NCBI RefSeq assembly: GCF_022678485.1
Contig: NZ_JALBYP010000038.1
Coordinates: 62,001 to 126,000, forward strand
DNA: 64,000 bases
From: Aliiroseovarius sediminis
GTDB lineage: Bacteria > Pseudomonadota > Alphaproteobacteria > Rhodobacterales > Rhodobacteraceae
Direction: 5' to 3'
Shown: positions 8,512 to 16,567 of the stretch, one piece after another
Numbering within the stretch: the stretch's first letter is position 1
Layout: the number at the start of each line of letters is the position of its first letter
The notes under the pieces: model-generated
Databases searched by the model: none
The model's input: the letters and a program-made list of their open reading frames with translations, nothing else
Told to the model about the DNA's origin: nothing
Program-made: the position numbers and the translations under genes

Positions 8512-9819
8512 ATGACGATTTCCTCTTCACTCAATGCTGGCGTGGCCGGTTTGAACGCGCACGCAACCAAACTGGCAACGATTTCGGATAACATCGCGAA
8601 CTCTTCGACCTTTGGGTATAAGCGGGCAACTGCGGACTTTCAGAACGTCGTGATAGGTGGCGTGGCTGGCGCGGGCGGCTATTCGGCAGGCGGGGTACGT
8701 ACGACGACGCACCGCATCATCGACCAAAATGGGCCGTTGGTATCTACGTCAAACCCGCTGGACATCGCTATTGGTGGACGGGGCATGTTGCCGGTGACGC
8801 AAGAGGTATACGCCGATGAAAACCCCGGCGACCGCCCCTTGATGATGACCACGACGGGATCATTTCGGGCTGATTCGGATGGTGTGCTGAAAACTGAGTC
8901 TGGTTTGGTCCTTCTGGGGTGGCCTGCGGATGCGAATGGCAATGTTGGCACATACCCCCGTGATACCGCCGCTGGCCTTGAACCCGTCGTGATCAACGCC
9001 AACCAGACAGCTGCCAATCCAACCACGGCTGTGAATCTTGGCGTAAATCTGCCGGCCTCGGAAACCGCGCCGGGCGGGCCTGCCACGCCAATTCCGCTGT
9101 CAGTCGAATATTTTGGGAACCTTGGAACATCCGAAACGCTCGACTTCACTTTTACGCCAACGGGAACGCCCAACGAATGGACGATGGTCATTAGCGATAG
9201 CGCATTGGTGGGTGCGCCTGGTGGCAACGTGGTGGGGGAATATACGCTGATGTTCGACAATTCACGGGCAGATGGCGGCTTGCTGTCATCGGTTACGGTC
9301 GCATCTGGCGGGGCCTATGATGGCGCGACCGGCACCTTGGAACTGACCGTCGCTGGCGGCCCTCTCGACCTGACCATCGGTAGGGTTGGCGATCCTAACG
9401 GCATGACCCAACTGTCCGACAGCTTTGCGCCCGTTTCGATCACCAAGAACGGTTCACCGGTTGGTAACCTGTCAGCGGTTCAAATCGACGAGAATGGCTA
9501 TGTCCAGGCCACCTACGATACGGGTTTCGTTCGAACGATTTATCAGGTGCCGCTGGTTGATGTGCCAAATCCTAATGGTCTGATGTCGATGTCGAACCAA
9601 GCCTATCAGGTATCTACCGGCAGCGGATCGTTCTTCATGTGGGATGCAGGCGACGGTCCGACAGGTGAGGTCATTGGGTTTGCCCGCGAAGGGTCTACAA
9701 CGGACGTGGCAGGTGAATTGACAAGCCTGATCCAAACGCAGCGTGCCTATAGCTCCAACGCAAAGGTCATCCAAACGGTGGATGAAATGCTTCAAGAAAC
9801 TACCAACATTAAACGGTAA
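8512..9819 (+). CDS. flgE: flagellar hook protein FlgE
   Basis: A 435-residue hook protein, exported by the flagellar type III system and polymerised as the universal joint. The N-terminal rod/hook signature is clear (Ser-Leu-Asn-Ala-Gly-Val-Ala-Gly-Leu, Ile-Ser-Asp-Asn-Ile-Ala-Asn, Phe-Gly-Tyr-Lys), as is the C-terminal axial motif (Leu-Ile-Gln-Thr-Gln-Arg-Ala-Tyr-Ser-Ser-Asn-Ala-Lys-Val-Ile-Gln-Thr). The middle is a variable beta domain. ATG 8512 is preferred to 8470 because the conserved N-terminus starts there and AAAGG precedes it. A candidate CtrA box lies upstream and flgK follows after 28 nt. Confidence 0.94.
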   Translation: MTISSSLNAGVAGLNAHATKLATISDNIANSSTFGYKRATADFQNVVIGGVAGAGGYSAGGVRTTTHRIIDQNGPLVSTSNPLDIAIGGRGMLPVTQEVYADENPGDRPLMMTTTGSFRADSDGVLKTESGLVLLGWPADANGNVGTYPRDTAAGLEPVVINANQTAANPTTAVNLGVNLPASETAPGGPATPIPLSVEYFGNLGTSETLDFTFTPTGTPNEWTMVISDSALVGAPGGNVVGEYTLMFDNSRADGGLLSSVTVASGGAYDGATGTLELTVAGGPLDLTIGRVGDPNGMTQLSDSFAPVSITKNGSPVGNLSAVQIDENGYVQATYDTGFVRTIYQVPLVDVPNPNGLMSMSNQAYQVSTGSGSFFMWDAGDGPTGEVIGFAREGSTTDVAGELTSLIQTQRAYSSNAKVIQTVDEMLQETTNIKR

Positions 9820-9847
9820 CGAAAACTAGGAGAGTAAGGACCGAGCG

Positions 9848-11293
9848 ATGAGCATTTCAGGTGCATTTTCAAACGCCCTGTCAGGGCTTGCCGCAGCCTC
9901 TCGCGCTGCGGAACTCGTATCGTCCAACGTGGCAAATGCGATGACGGAAGGCTACGGTGCGCGATCGCTGCACCTTTCTTCCAGCACCGTGGGGGGCGCT
10001 GGGTCTGGTGTACGCATCGACGGTGTAAGCCGCCACGTCGACGAAGTATTAATCGGCGATCGAAGATTGGCCGACGCCGCAATTGGCTTTCATGGAGCGC
10101 AAGAGAAGTTCTTGGAAGGTCTCACACGGATGATAGGCACACCTGATCAGCCAGGATCGCTGTCTGACCGCATCGCCCAGTTTGAGGCTTCGTTGATCGA
10201 AGCAGCAGCACGACCCGACAGCGACGCCCGTTTGTCAGCCGTCTTTGGTGCGGCTGAAAACCTGATCGATCATCTTAAGAACTCGTCTGATCACATCCAG
10301 AAAGCGCGTCTTGATGCCGATCACGCTATCGCGCAACAGGTCCAAACGTTGAATGACGGACTGCAACATGTGCAAACACTTAACGTCAAGATTCAAGAGG
10401 CGCAGTGGCGCGGCGTCGATCCTTCGGGCCTCATGGATTTGCGGCAGGCCAAAATTGATGAGCTGTCGCCAATCGTGCCGCTTAAGCAATTGCCGCGAGA
10501 AAACGGGATGGTCGCCTTGATCACCACGGGTGGTGCGGTGCTGCTGGACGGTAACCCGGCGAAGTTGGGTTTCTCATCGGTCGGTACCATCGTTCCAGAG
10601 ATGACTATAACGACCGGAGCTTTGTCAGGATTGACCATAAATGGCCGCACTATTGATGTTGCAGGTGATCAGAGCCTTATTGAGGGCGGTTCGCTGGCCG
10701 GTCAATTTGCGGTGCGTGACGTAACCTCCGTCAACGCACAGGAACGCATCGACGGCTTCGCGCGTGACTTGGTCGAACGTTTTGAAAACACGTCGCACGC
10801 CTCCGGCGGTACGGGTTTGTTTACGGATGCTGGTGCCGCGTTTAGCGCTGGCAGCGAAGTCGCCCTGTCGACCCGACTGTTGCTCTCTGCCGCCGTTGAT
10901 CCCGATCAGGGTGGCGCTGTTTGGCGTTTGCGAGATGGGCTTGGTGCGTCTGCGCCAGGAAATGTAGGCAGCGCCACATTGTTGAACCAATTGGCGGATG
11001 CACTCAACACACCGCGAGAGCCCGCATCTGGTGGGTTTTCCAGCGTGGCTCGCACATCTTCAGGGCTCGCCTCGGATCTAGTGTCGATCGTAAGTTCCGA
11101 GCAGTTGCAGGCTGAGACACGATTGGGATTTGCCACCGCCCAATATCAAACTCTACGCCAAATGGAACTGGCCAAGGGCGTCGACACTGACGCCGAAATG
11201 CAGAAACTAATGCAGATCGAACAGGCCTATGCTGCCAATGCGCGTGTGATTGCGACCGCCGATGAAATGATACAGACAATCCTTGCAATTTAG
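9848..11293 (+). CDS. flgK: flagellar hook-filament junction protein FlgK
   Basis: A 481-residue hook-associated protein joining hook to filament. The N-terminus carries the axial-protein heptad region with Ser-Ser-Asn-Val-Ala-Asn-Ala. The C-terminus has Leu-Met-Gln-Ile-Glu-Gln-Ala-Tyr-Ala-Ala-Asn-Ala-Arg-Val-Ile, the FlgK/FlgE coiled-coil signature. AAGGA precedes the ATG. It is third in the motB-flgE-flgK-flgL-flgI series; flgL follows after 10 nt. No truncation is seen. Confidence 0.93.
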   Translation: MSISGAFSNALSGLAAASRAAELVSSNVANAMTEGYGARSLHLSSSTVGGAGSGVRIDGVSRHVDEVLIGDRRLADAAIGFHGAQEKFLEGLTRMIGTPDQPGSLSDRIAQFEASLIEAAARPDSDARLSAVFGAAENLIDHLKNSSDHIQKARLDADHAIAQQVQTLNDGLQHVQTLNVKIQEAQWRGVDPSGLMDLRQAKIDELSPIVPLKQLPRENGMVALITTGGAVLLDGNPAKLGFSSVGTIVPEMTITTGALSGLTINGRTIDVAGDQSLIEGGSLAGQFAVRDVTSVNAQERIDGFARDLVERFENTSHASGGTGLFTDAGAAFSAGSEVALSTRLLLSAAVDPDQGGAVWRLRDGLGASAPGNVGSATLLNQLADALNTPREPASGGFSSVARTSSGLASDLVSIVSSEQLQAETRLGFATAQYQTLRQMELAKGVDTDAEMQKLMQIEQAYAANARVIATADEMIQTILAI

Positions 11294-11303
11294 GAGATGA
11301 ACC

Positions 11304-12314
11304 ATGTCCTTCGCCAGTTACGGTGATCTCGCCAGCACGTTCCAAACCCGCCACCTGAATGCACGGCTGAAGCAGGACATGGTGCGTTTGGGGCAAGAAT
11401 TATCGACCGGTCGCAAGGCGGATATCTCGTCTTTTGTGTCGGGCGACTTTGGTCCGATTGCTGGCATAAACCATAGTCTTAAAACGCTGGTCGCACATAC
11501 CCAAAGCACCAAAGAGGCTACGGCGTTGGTCGGGGGTGCGCAAACAGTCTTGGGCAATATACAGGATCAAACGCAGGCGCTGTCCGGTGGCTTGATCGGC
11601 GCCATCAGCGCGCAGAATCCGGGGTTGCTTCAATCGACTGCGGTTGAAGCGCGCGAAAAATTCGTAGCCACTGTATCGAACTTGAATACCAACCTTGGAG
11701 GACGTTCCCTGTTTGCAGGTGCTGCGACTGATCGTCTGGCCATGTTGGATGCAGAAACCATCTTGTGGGAGCTCATGACCGTCGTGTCTGGTGAAAACAC
11801 CGCGGCTGGCGTTGCTGGCAGAATAGATGATTGGTTCAAGGCGCCGGGTGGAGGGTTTGATACATCGGGTTATGTGGGTGCAGCTGAAGATCTGGGCACA
11901 TTTCGATTACGGGCTGGTGAAACCGCTACCCAGCCTATCAAGGCGAATGATCCTGAGTTGCGTGATCTTCTGAGTGCGCTCGCCAAATCTGCGATCATCG
12001 CCGAGGGAGCTTTGGCGGGGGATTTGATCGCGCAAAGGGAACTGATGACGAAATCATCGGATGAGCTGCGTGCAGCCGACGATCAAATGACCCTGCTGCG
12101 TGCCCGATTGGGAAGTATCGAAGCTCGGATTGAAACGGCCTCGGTTCGGAATACAGCAGAAAAATCTGCGCTGGAGCTTTCGTATAACACGCTGACGGCG
12201 GCTGACCCTTATGAAACGGCGACCACTTTACAAGCGCTCTATGACCAGATGGAAAGCCTGTACACTGTCACGTCCAGACTCTCGAACCTCAATTTTACGG
12301 ATTATATGCGATGA
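11304..12314 (+). CDS. flgL: flagellar hook-filament junction protein FlgL
   Basis: A 336-residue flagellin-like junction protein. The N-terminus has the flagellin-type segment Arg-Leu-Gly-Gln-Glu-Leu-Ser-Thr-Gly-Arg-Lys, and the C-terminus is a long predicted helical segment (Ala-Arg-Leu-Gly-Ser-Ile-Glu-Ala-Arg-Ile-Glu). AGGAG precedes the ATG with good spacing. Its stop overlaps the flgI start as ATGA, so the two are translationally coupled. The family is divergent in alphaproteobacteria; the assignment rests on both ends plus position after flgK. Confidence 0.88.
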   Translation: MSFASYGDLASTFQTRHLNARLKQDMVRLGQELSTGRKADISSFVSGDFGPIAGINHSLKTLVAHTQSTKEATALVGGAQTVLGNIQDQTQALSGGLIGAISAQNPGLLQSTAVEAREKFVATVSNLNTNLGGRSLFAGAATDRLAMLDAETILWELMTVVSGENTAAGVAGRIDDWFKAPGGGFDTSGYVGAAEDLGTFRLRAGETATQPIKANDPELRDLLSALAKSAIIAEGALAGDLIAQRELMTKSSDELRAADDQMTLLRARLGSIEARIETASVRNTAEKSALELSYNTLTAADPYETATTLQALYDQMESLYTVTSRLSNLNFTDYMR

Positions 12315-13414
12315 AACATTTCATTTACTTTGTTTTTTCGCTGTTACTGCTGACGGTGCCGGTCAACGCGAACTCGGTGCGTATCAAGGATCTTGTGGAG
12401 TTTGATGGCGTGCGGGGCAACGATTTGGTGGGTTATGGCTTGGTGGTCGGCCTGAACGGTACCGGTGATGGCATTCGGAACGCGCCTTTCACAGAAGACA
12501 TCATGTCCAATATTCTTGAACGTCTGGGCGTGAATATCACGGGCGAGCAGTTTCGCCCGAAAAACGTCGCGGCGGTTTTTGTAACAGCGGCCCTGCCACC
12601 GTTCGCGCGATCCGGGTCGCGTATTGATGTCACAGTTTCGGCGATTGGTGATGCCAAAAGCCTGCTTGGTGGCACCCTTATCATGACCCCCCTGAACGCA
12701 GCAGATGGTGAGATTTACGCGGTCAGTCAGGGCACCATTATCGCGGGCGGCGCCTCGGCTGAGGGCGATGCCGGCAAGGTTACGCAGGGCGTGCCGACCA
12801 GCGGGGTAATACCCAACGGCGCCCGTGTTGAACGCGAGATTGACTTTGATTTTACCAAGCTGAAATCGATCCGCCTAGCGCTCAGAACGCCGGACTTCAC
12901 CACAGCAGAGCGCATTGAGCGGGTGATCAACAGGAAATACGGTCGTGTGGTGTCGCGGATGTTGGACAGTGGTACGGTGGTGGTCGATATCAGCGCGACG
13001 CGTGCGATATCACCTGCACATGCCGTGGGAACGATAGAAAATTTGGGCGTCGAGCCCCAACGCAAAGCAAAGGTTGTCGTTGATCAACGTTCCGGGACAA
13101 TCGTGATGGGTTCGGATGTTCGGATCAGCCGAGTCGCAGTATCTCAAGGAAACCTGACCTTGCGCATTCAGGAAGAACCCATCGTTGTGCAGCCCAACCC
13201 TTTTTCAAACGGTGAGCCAATCCTAGTTCCCCGAACCAACGCTGCGATAGAGGAAGAGCCTGGCATCGGGCTTGCAGAAGTCGATGGCGGCGCATCTTTG
13301 TCCGAGGTCATTGCAGGGCTGAACGCCTTGGGTGTCGCGCCGCGAGACATGATCGATATTCTAAAAAGCATCAAAGCGGCAGGGGCGCTTCATGCAGATT
13401 TTGTTGTGCGTTAG
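12311..13414 (+). CDS. flgI: flagellar P-ring protein FlgI
   Basis: A 367-residue periplasmic protein forming the P ring around the flagellar rod. A Sec signal peptide (about 1-20, with Lys2, a Phe/Leu/Val core and an Ala-Asn end) precedes the mature start Ser-Val-Arg-Ile-Lys-Asp-Leu. Conserved blocks include Asn-Asp-Leu-Val-Gly-Tyr-Gly-Leu-Val-Val-Gly-Leu-Asn-Gly-Thr-Gly-Asp and a C-terminal Leu-Asn-Ala-Leu-Gly-Val-x-Pro-Arg-Asp-Met-Ile. It overlaps flgL by 4 nt and ends the visible flagellar run; flgH and flgA are not here. Confidence 0.95.
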   Translation: MKHFIYFVFSLLLLTVPVNANSVRIKDLVEFDGVRGNDLVGYGLVVGLNGTGDGIRNAPFTEDIMSNILERLGVNITGEQFRPKNVAAVFVTAALPPFARSGSRIDVTVSAIGDAKSLLGGTLIMTPLNAADGEIYAVSQGTIIAGGASAEGDAGKVTQGVPTSGVIPNGARVEREIDFDFTKLKSIRLALRTPDFTTAERIERVINRKYGRVVSRMLDSGTVVVDISATRAISPAHAVGTIENLGVEPQRKAKVVVDQRSGTIVMGSDVRISRVAVSQGNLTLRIQEEPIVVQPNPFSNGEPILVPRTNAAIEEEPGIGLAEVDGGASLSEVIAGLNALGVAPRDMIDILKSIKAAGALHADFVVR

Positions 13415-13849
13415 GGGCAAAAAAGCTGATTTCATAATCGAGCTTTTGCGCATGTTGATAGTGCTTTCGATGGGCCACCCTTTGGTTGCAGCCGTTAAGC
13501 CGCCTGCACGATGTGTGATTGATGGGAAGGAGTTCACCACGTCGTTAGTCAGATGAATGGCTTACTTCTTGAAACATTTGGTGGCGGCGGATGCGCTGAG
13601 GGTGCCCGTAACCAGATGATAAGATTTGACTACAGACAGCGTGAACACGGCCCGCAGTATCAAGCGCGGAGTGCAACGAGGCGCCAATCCATCACCCGGA
13701 TGGCGTAGAAACCTTTGGTCCCAACACAGTCGAACTGGATGATGCAGTTGTAGAGCGAAAGCAGCACCCCTATGATGACCCGTCAGGCGTCGCGTCGCGA
13801 TAATGAAGCATGCGTTGATTGACCTGATGAAACTGGTGGGTTCGTAGGA
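13415..13849 (+). other. 435-bp gap with gene-scrap character
   Basis: No convincing gene. A 54-codon frame, 13392-13556, overlaps the flgI end; from its internal ATG 13453 it reads like a short hydrophobic leader followed by Ala-Ala-Val-Lys-Pro-Pro-Ala-Arg-Cys, but matches nothing I recognise. Around 13690-13803 a start-less frame has coding-like composition (Gly-Pro-Asn-Thr-Val-Glu-Leu-Asp-Asp-Ala-Val-Val-Glu-Arg) and ends at a TAA. These could be leftovers of a lost flagellar neighbour. The promoter of the Na/Pi cotransporter gene must also be here. Confidence 0.4.
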
Positions 13850-15529
13850 ATGGCAATCATCAACTTCGTAATCAGCCTTGCGGGCGCAACGATGCTGTTG
13901 CTTTTTGCCGTTCGCATGGTCCGCACGGGGATCGAGCGCAGCTTTGGCGCCTCGTTTCAGCGGGTGCTGACAGATAGCCGCAGCCGTGTTGGTGCCAGCG
14001 TTTCCGGCCTGTCGCTGGCAATTATTCTGCAAAGCTCGGCGGCGGTGGCGCTGTTGGTGGCCGGTTTCGCATCCAGCGGGTATTTGGCGTTTCCAACCGG
14101 ACTTGCCATTGTGTTGGGCGGTGATCTGGGTTCGGCGCTGATCATTCAGGTCTTATCGTTCAAGATGGATTGGCTGATCCCGCTTCTGCTTGCGCTTGGC
14201 GGATGGTTGTTCGTGAAGGTCGAACATAAGAAGGGCCGGCAGTTGGGTCGCATCCTGATGGGCGTGGCTTTCATCTTGATTTCGCTTCAGTTCTTGCGCG
14301 AGGCGGTATCGCCAATTCGTGACAGTTCGTTCCTGCCTGCAGCGGCGGACTATCTGGCCCGTGATTTTGTGACTGCGTTCATCGTGGGCGCCGCGTTGGC
14401 GTTCGTGATGCATTCCAGCGTGGCGGCGATTTTGATGTGTGTAACGCTGGTTCAGATCGACGCGATCCCGTTTGCTGCAGCGCTTTCGCTTCTTCTTGGG
14501 GCAAATCTGGGCAGTGCTTTCATTCCGATATGGCTGACGCGGGGGATGCCCACATCCGCGCGACGCATACCATTTGCAAACTTGTTTTTACGCGGCAACT
14601 GGGCGCTGATCGTCCTTTTTGGCGTCAACTTGCTGTTTGATCCTAGTCATTTGCTGATTGTTAGTGCAGGTCAGTCGCTGATCTATGCCCATATTGGGTT
14701 TAACCTTTCACTACTTTTGCTGGCTTTGCCGTTCTGCGGCTTGCTTGAACGCCCGTTGTCTTTGCTGTTGCCAGGTACGCCCTCAGTTGCGCCGTTTGGG
14801 GTCGAGCAACCTTTCAGTGCGCTAGATCCTGCGGCGCTGGACACGCCGCAGCAGGCTATTGCTAGTCTGAAACGTGAGCTTTTGCGTATGATTGATTTGG
14901 TTGAGCAGATGTTTCGCGTCGTGCCGCAATTATATGATGCAGCCGATAAGGACCTGTTTCGAGCGACCCGCGCCCACGACGATCCGGTGAATGATGCGCT
15001 GTCGGGGATCCGATCGTATGTGGCAAGCATGCCGCAGGACGCCTATGACAAAGCAGATAAAAAAATGGTGGCGGGCCTGATGGAATATGCGATCCGCCTT
15101 GAAGCCGCAGGTGACGTTATCGCGTTAAAGTTGACATCGGTTGCCAAGGAAAAATTTGAAGGGCATCTGCAATTTTCCGACGAAGGGTGGTCCGAGCTTC
15201 TAAGGATGTACGAGGCTGTTTGCGCCAATTTTCAACTGGCCAGCAACGTGCTGATTTCTGACGATGTGGAAAGCGCCCGGTTGCTTGTGGTGGAAAAGGC
15301 GGAATTTAAACGCGCCGAGCGGAAAAGCCGTAAATATCACTTGGCGCGATTGCAAAGTGGCCGCGTCGAAAGCTTCGAAACAAGCGATATCCATCTTGAG
15401 ACACTGCGCGCCCTGCGTGACATCAACAACCATATTGCCGCGATTGCCTATCCGATACTGTATCGCAATGGGCAATTGTTGGAAACGCGCCTGATTGAGG
15501 ATTTGGATCCGAAAGAGGTAAGCCGGTAA
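13850..15529 (+). CDS. Na+/phosphate cotransporter family protein with PhoU-like C-terminus
   Basis: A 559-residue membrane protein. The N-terminal half (about 1-310) holds around eight to nine hydrophobic helices in two inverted repeats; the family's Gln-Ser-Ser-Ala-Ala motif is seen in the first (about residue 60) and His-Ser-Ser-Val-Ala-Ala in the second (about residue 185). The C-terminal half is helical and PhoU-like, as in bacterial NptA/YjbB-type proteins. The family moves inorganic phosphate with sodium; YjbB-type members export phosphate. Direction cannot be told from sequence. No pst or pho genes are adjacent. Confidence 0.88.
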   Translation: MAIINFVISLAGATMLLLFAVRMVRTGIERSFGASFQRVLTDSRSRVGASVSGLSLAIILQSSAAVALLVAGFASSGYLAFPTGLAIVLGGDLGSALIIQVLSFKMDWLIPLLLALGGWLFVKVEHKKGRQLGRILMGVAFILISLQFLREAVSPIRDSSFLPAAADYLARDFVTAFIVGAALAFVMHSSVAAILMCVTLVQIDAIPFAAALSLLLGANLGSAFIPIWLTRGMPTSARRIPFANLFLRGNWALIVLFGVNLLFDPSHLLIVSAGQSLIYAHIGFNLSLLLLALPFCGLLERPLSLLLPGTPSVAPFGVEQPFSALDPAALDTPQQAIASLKRELLRMIDLVEQMFRVVPQLYDAADKDLFRATRAHDDPVNDALSGIRSYVASMPQDAYDKADKKMVAGLMEYAIRLEAAGDVIALKLTSVAKEKFEGHLQFSDEGWSELLRMYEAVCANFQLASNVLISDDVESARLLVVEKAEFKRAERKSRKYHLARLQSGRVESFETSDIHLETLRALRDINNHIAAIAYPILYRNGQLLETRLIEDLDPKEVSR

Positions 15530-15804
15530 AGCAGTGATTGCGCCGCCGCCGCTCTAGGCACGCAGCGCAAGTCACCGATCGAAATGGCTCTTGTTAATCG
15601 GAATAGATACGTGCGCAGGCATCGATGTGCACCTTCGCATGGATGCGGTTAACAAGCTTTGTCAGCAAGACATCATAAAACCCGGTTTACGCCATCAAGG
15701 CACGGATCATTAGGGGGCGGACTGACGCCATTTTCGAGTGATCTTGTTTCATGCGTGGATGTAAATTCTGCTGTCAAACACTTTGCAAACGAGGTTAAAC
15801 TTGC
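15530..15804. other. intergenic region, no gene seen
   Basis: Upstream frames open toward the Rrf2-like gene from about 15659, but their residues match no family, and the family's N-terminus begins only at 15848. I see no tRNA or strong terminator. The 3' edge abuts the palindrome at 15805. Confidence 0.5.
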
Positions 15805-15829
15805 TAATAGGTATCTTAAATACCTATTA
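15805..15829. promoter_or_regulatory. perfect 10+5+10 palindrome, probable Rrf2/NsrR-type operator
   Basis: Arms TAATAGGTAT and ATACCTATTA are exact reverse complements around CTTAA. The core resembles the AT-rich dyad bound by NO-sensing NsrR proteins (GATGTATTT-type half sites). It ends 18 nt before the start of the Rrf2-like gene, so autoregulation of this gene and the heme-protein gene is the simplest reading. Confidence 0.7.
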
Positions 15830-15847
15830 ACGATCAGGGTTGCGCTG

Positions 15848-16225
15848 ATGCGACTGATGTCTTTCATCGACGATGGCTCGCGGATTTTGATGCGGATGGC
15901 AAGTACGCGGGAGCGCGCGTTCACCACCCGTGAACTGGCCGAAAAATTCAGCCTGTCCGGCGCGGAAATAGTTACCACGCGGCGCGCCGGCAGGGCAATC
16001 TTGGCACCATTCGCCAACCAACTTCGCCTTGGCCAGCTGATCGTAATTCTAGGGATCAACCAGCCCGTTTTTGCATGCTTTGATCGCGGTGGAAAACAAT
16101 GCCCCATCGACTGGTATTGCGGGTTGAAAGCCCGTTTGAAAGCCGCTGAAAGTGCGTTTCTTGCAGACCTTGATCAATCCACGCCAGCAGACATTGCATT
16201 GCCTGCTGGCGTGGCTACTGTGTGA
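15848..16225 (+). CDS. Rrf2-family (NsrR-like) regulator lacking the recognition helix
   Basis: A 125-residue Rrf2-family protein. Its N-terminus (Met-Arg-Leu-x-Ser-Phe-x-Asp-x-x-Ser-Arg-Ile-Leu-Met-Arg-Met-Ala) and first HTH helix (Thr-Thr-Arg-Glu-Leu-Ala-Glu-Lys-Phe-Ser-Leu-Ser) are normal. Cys77, Cys85 and Cys91 are the three expected iron-sulfur ligands, followed by Leu-Lys-Ala-Arg-Leu. Between residues 37 and 42 the usual 17-20 residues of the recognition helix and start of the wing are missing, leaving Gly-Ala-Glu-Ile-Val then Thr-Thr-Arg-Arg. The gap is in frame and the total length is short for the family (about 145). Start chosen at ATG 15848, where the family begins, after AGGG. It may be a non-binding or decaying regulator. 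The heme-protein gene follows after 32 nt. Confidence 0.7.
   Translation: MRLMSFIDDGSRILMRMASTRERAFTTRELAEKFSLSGAEIVTTRRAGRAILAPFANQLRLGQLIVILGINQPVFACFDRGGKQCPIDWYCGLKARLKAAESAFLADLDQSTPADIALPAGVATV
16181..16212 (+). repeat. 10-bp inverted repeat at the end of the Rrf2-like gene
   Basis: Arms 16181-16190 and 16203-16212 are perfect complements with a 12-nt loop. The hairpin lies inside the last codons and has no T tail, so it is not a standard terminator; it could separate or stabilise the two messages. Confidence 0.5.
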
Positions 16226-16257
16226 CAACCCATCAATGAATATTGAAAGGAAAAACT

Positions 16258-16482
16258 ATGACCACTTGGCTTCCATCGCTAATCACCGAGACACCGGAAG
16301 AAGGCTACGACCTTGCCGTCAAACTATCGCGCGTTGCGGTCAAGCTGACGCAACCTGACGCGGAAGCCCGTGACCGGATGCGCCCTGAATACGCCGAAGA
16401 CGCCGACGCTTTGATTGCCGTCAGCCAGGTTGTAGCAACACATTTCGCAACCGTTGCCGCGGCGAACGGATACTGGCGCTAG
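16258..16482 (+). CDS. hexameric tyrosine-coordinated heme protein (HTHP)
   Basis: A 74-residue protein closely resembling HTHP, the small hexameric heme protein described from a marine Roseobacter, which binds heme through a tyrosine and has peroxidase and catalase activity. Features remembered from that family are visible: Thr-Trp-Leu-Pro at the N-terminus, Glu-Gly-Tyr-Asp-Leu-Ala-Val-Lys-Leu-Ser-Arg-Val-Ala-Val-Lys, Tyr45 at the position of the heme-ligand tyrosine, and Val-Val-Ala-Thr-His-Phe near the end. ATG 16258 follows GAAAGG. No signal peptide. Position after the Rrf2-like gene suggests control by nitric oxide, iron or redox stress, which is inference. Confidence 0.88.
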   Translation: MTTWLPSLITETPEEGYDLAVKLSRVAVKLTQPDAEARDRMRPEYAEDADALIAVSQVVATHFATVAAANGYWR

Positions 16483-16567
16483 GCGCAGATCAGAAGATCC
16501 CGGCAAGGGATCTATGGTCATATACAGCGCACCATTTAGGCCGTGGCAACGTTAGTTCGTCGACCCG

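Noticed and set aside
13562-14032. 156-codon minus-strand frame in the gap and over the Na/Pi gene start
   Set aside because: Half of it is antisense to the cotransporter's first helices; the rest has no recognisable motif.
15659-15847. Upstream extension of the Rrf2-like gene
   Set aside because: The extra residues fit no Rrf2 N-terminus and the frame would run through the palindromic operator; the family start is at 15848.
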